A stretch of DNA of 13,977 bases from an uncultured Candidatus Melainabacteria bacterium. GTDB lineage: Bacteria > Cyanobacteriota > Vampirovibrionia > Gastranaerophilales > Gastranaerophilaceae. Positions 12,800-13,977 of this stretch are shown here, in pieces. The DNA lies in contig CALEJY010000231.1 in the NCBI GenBank assembly GCA_937898445.1, forward strand, positions 1-13,977, read 5' to 3'. The notes beneath the pieces were generated by a model. It had not been told where the DNA came from and searched no databases. It saw only the letters and a program-made list of their open reading frames with translations. The stretch's first letter is position 1. Each line of letters begins with the position of its first letter. Made by a program: the position numbers and the translations under genes.

Positions 12800-13867
12800 A
12801 TGAATTTATCAAATCTGTTTGATCTTGGAAGAAACTTATATGCACTACCTGCTTACAACGACAGAAGCGGGTTAGCACCTATGCCATTGAGATACTTTTT
12901 TGAACTAACATATCGCTGCAACTTGAACTGCCCATATTGCTATGTTGGCGACGACAGAAAAAAAGATGAATTAACAACAGAAGAATGGTTTAAAATAATA
13001 GACCAAATTCCTTTTTATTCTTTTGTAACCCTTGTTGGTGGTGAACCTCTTATCAGAAAAGATTTTATCGACATTTTGATGAAAACTTCTAAAAAAACTT
13101 TTGGCAAACTAAATGTCGTATCAAACGGGATTTTGATTAATGACGAAATCATAGATGCTTTTATAAAAAGCAAAATGATGCTTTTGTCGGTTTCTCTCGA
13201 CGGTTATGGAGAAAACCACAATATTAACCGAAACAAAGACGGAATATGGGACAAAATTATGAATAATTTTGACAACATGAATTCCCGTAAAAAACGTCCA
13301 ATGGTTGATATCAAGACAATTGTACTTGAAAACAATCTTGATGATTTGGTTAAACTATACAAAATGTGCGACGAAAAGAAATTTAATTTCCTTTCAATTT
13401 CTTTTTTACGCAACAATAATTTAAAACAAAATTCGGTACTATTTGATAGTTTTGTGCCGGAATTTAATGCGAATTACCCTGTTCAAAAATATTTTGATAT
13501 GGAACATTTCAAAGAGATTTACAAAGAACTTGAAAGTTTGAGTAAAAAATCGAATGTAAAAATAAGATTTTCTCCAAAGTTTGAGTACTCTAAAAATCCA
13601 CTTGAAAAGATTGAAAAATTTTTTAATACTCCGGCAGACAAACCCGTTTCGGAGATTTACAAACCTTGTATGTATCCTTATTCAAACATGATGATTAATC
13701 CGCAGGGAGATGTTTACCCTTGTTTGTCACAAAAAATCGGCAATATCAAAGATAAGCCGATTAAAGAAGTTTTTAACCTTCCGCATTACAGATGTTTCAG
13801 AAAAAATCTTCATGCCGCAAAAGTTTTTGGGGCTTGCCAAATGTGCTGCGAATTGTGTGTTAAGTAG
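12800..13867 (+). CDS. Radical SAM protein with SPASM-type C-terminus
   Basis: A 355-residue enzyme expected to cleave S-adenosylmethionine through a [4Fe-4S] cluster held by C40, C44 and C47 (C-N-L-N-C-P-Y-C). G-G-E-P at 80-83 is the SAM-binding motif, and the partial TIM barrel runs to about 260. The C-terminus has seven further Cys: C290, C308 (in a G-x4-C context), C332, and the closely spaced C346, C349, C350 and C353. This agrees with a SPASM or twitch domain for auxiliary clusters; such domains are common in enzymes that modify peptides (family knowledge). Substrate is unknown. The ATG lies 7 nt after the ZIP stop with a weak AGGCGG about 11 nt upstream, so coupling is likely. The stop is 4 nt from the stop of a Cys-rich frame on the other strand. 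Confidence 0.93.
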   Translation: MNLSNLFDLGRNLYALPAYNDRSGLAPMPLRYFFELTYRCNLNCPYCYVGDDRKKDELTTEEWFKIIDQIPFYSFVTLVGGEPLIRKDFIDILMKTSKKTFGKLNVVSNGILINDEIIDAFIKSKMMLLSVSLDGYGENHNINRNKDGIWDKIMNNFDNMNSRKKRPMVDIKTIVLENNLDDLVKLYKMCDEKKFNFLSISFLRNNNLKQNSVLFDSFVPEFNANYPVQKYFDMEHFKEIYKELESLSKKSNVKIRFSPKFEYSKNPLEKIEKFFNTPADKPVSEIYKPCMYPYSNMMINPQGDVYPCLSQKIGNIKDKPIKEVFNLPHYRCFRKNLHAAKVFGACQMCCELCVK

Positions 13868-13871
13868 CTTT

Positions 13872-13977
13872 TTAGCTTTCACCAGCACTACATGGACATT
13901 GTTCAGTACACCAGTTAGCTCTTTTTGAGCAATCAACTTCTTCAGGATCTTCAGACATGTCTAAACAAGTATTTTTC
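13872..13977 (-). CDS. C-terminal end of a Cys-rich small protein or peptide (cut by the window end)
   Basis: A minus-strand frame is open from the window end to the TAA at 13872-13874 and codes for at least 34 residues. It has five Cys in those 34 residues, spaced C-x11-C-x6-C-x3-C-x1-C, among acidic and polar residues, ending in S-A-G-E-S. Such density of Cys is rare by chance in this AT-rich sequence. An internal ATG (13956-13958) would give a 28-residue peptide, but it has no ribosome binding site, so the real start is probably outside the window. Placement tail to tail with a radical SAM/SPASM gene makes a peptide substrate (RiPP precursor) a reasonable hypothesis; a metal-binding tail of a larger protein is an alternative. 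Confidence 0.5.
   Translation of the reverse strand, partial: KNTCLDMSEDPEEVDCSKRANWCTEQCPCSAGES

Noticed and set aside
13727..13936. 69-codon minus-strand frame near the window end
   Set aside because: It runs deep into the radical SAM gene and competes with the Cys-rich frame on the same strand, which has the more protein-like content and stops just outside the radical SAM gene.
1..13977. Search for tRNA, rRNA, CRISPR, insertion sequence and phage features
   Set aside because: No cloverleaf, spaced direct repeats, transposase or integrase was seen on either strand.

Overview
The window reads as an ordinary chromosomal stretch from a low-GC bacterium. Housekeeping genes (ychF, secA, rpsP, speD, era) are mixed with an orphan response regulator, a FliI-type ATPase, a ZIP metal transporter and several unrecognised membrane or small proteins. 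Low GC, AT-rich spacers, a bacterial speD, a flagellar-type ATPase away from any flagellar cluster, and an SpeD-style and SecA-style gene set all fit a non-photosynthetic cyanobacterial relative (Gastranaerophilales/'Melainabacteria'). That assignment is an inference from general resemblance and was not tested. No tRNA, rRNA, CRISPR array, transposase or integrase is visible.

Layout. 1-2918 (minus): secA followed by the first 72 codons of ychF. 2919-3201: divergent spacer with an extended -10 promoter for secA and a promoter plus a GC-rich leader of about 110 nt for rpsP. 3202-3626: rpsP with a long Ala/Glu/Lys tail and a hairpin terminator that serves both strands. 3635-4104 (minus): a compact operon of three tiny membrane proteins. 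Two of them, of 32 and 33 residues, are paralogues too short for normal gene calling. The operon is driven by a near-perfect sigma70 promoter whose spacer is a palindrome and whose start codon sits at the predicted transcription start. 4133-4612 (minus): an unrecognised soluble protein. 4757-5301 (minus): speD (S-adenosylmethionine decarboxylase) with a TTG start and a terminator. 5541-6236 (plus): an OmpR/PhoB-type response regulator, abutting era (6237-7127, minus) with zero bases between the two stop codons. 7263-10432 (plus): a 659-residue membrane-anchored low-complexity protein, then a sugar-type ABC substrate-binding lipoprotein without permeases. 10480-11826 (plus): FliI/SctN-family ATPase. 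11827-11940: a structured non-coding segment. 11986-13867 (plus): ZIP transporter, then a radical SAM/SPASM protein 7 nt downstream. 13872-13977 (minus): the C-terminal end of a Cys-rich small protein, tail to tail with the radical SAM gene.

The points most worth following are four. First, the three-gene microprotein operon with its leaderless, palindrome-controlled promoter. Second, the recurrence of a -10 box exactly 6 nt upstream of the ATG at three unrelated genes. Third, the SPASM radical SAM enzyme facing a Cys-rich peptide, a possible peptide-modification pair cut by the window end. Fourth, two GC-rich structured non-coding segments, one before rpsP and one after fliI.
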